This document shows positions 6,808 through 6,824 of a DNA stretch of 6,824 nt, piece after piece; positions within the stretch are counted from its first letter, which is position 1, and every line of letters starts with the position of its first letter. Source of the stretch: Oscillospiraceae bacterium (GTDB lineage: Bacteria; Bacillota; Clostridia; Oscillospirales; Oscillospiraceae). The position numbers and the translations under genes are program-made. The notes below the pieces were generated by a model. That model was not told the DNA's origin. It did no database searches and saw only the letters and a program-made list of their open reading frames with translations. Location of the stretch: positions 1-6,824 of the forward strand of contig JAGBGB010000250.1 of NCBI GenBank assembly GCA_017936205.1, read 5' to 3'.

Positions 6808-6824
6808 ACAAAAACCACCGAAAA

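Noticed and set aside
1..6824. tRNA, rRNA, riboswitch, CRISPR, transposase or defence system
   Set aside because: I found no cloverleaf, spaced direct repeats, transposase motif or conserved RNA element. One coding frame covers all but the last 165 bases.

Overview
The window is almost entirely one reading frame on the + strand. It is already open at the left edge (first complete codon at position 3) and ends at a TAA at 6657-6659. At least 2,218 residues of a giant multidomain protein are visible, and its N-terminus lies upstream. The domain style is typical of very large extracellular proteins of gut Clostridia (Bacillota; Oscillospiraceae/Ruminococcaceae-like): a fibro-slime/PA14-like domain, 'YYE-D-F' and 'YGYDSSY' segments, repeated beta-sandwich modules ending in a DYIYVGP-type motif, and a C-terminal beta/helical tail. 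Codons are moderately GC-rich. The taxonomic placement is inferred from this architecture, remembered rather than searched.

Layout of the protein, in visible-residue numbering (residue = nt/3): 1-218, end of an upstream part plus a fibro-slime domain with a GDDDVYFYLNG core; 219-435, a DUF11-like beta region; 436-574, a 'VVLDYGKAV...YYETDF' beta domain; 575-639, acidic linker; 640-1496, four diverged repeats (R1-R4) of about 180-240 residues resembling carbohydrate-binding beta-sandwiches; 1503-1639, a 'YGYDSSY...FDAVRIYDP' domain; 1640-1860, a 'NEVYLAPGQAVAF' beta domain; 1861-1925, linker; 1926-2218, a C-terminal module made of two equal-length related halves. No catalytic domain, sortase motif, S-layer homology domain, dockerin or C-terminal membrane helix is visible. 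The best reading is a secreted or surface-displayed adhesin or glycan-binding protein.

The 165 bases after the stop codon hold no gene. They contain a convincing intrinsic terminator (6676-6715) and then two adjacent hairpins (6765-6783 and 6785-6807) that look like a short palindromic intergenic repeat. All other long open frames are shadows of the large gene. The window holds no operon partner, RNA gene, CRISPR array or transposase.
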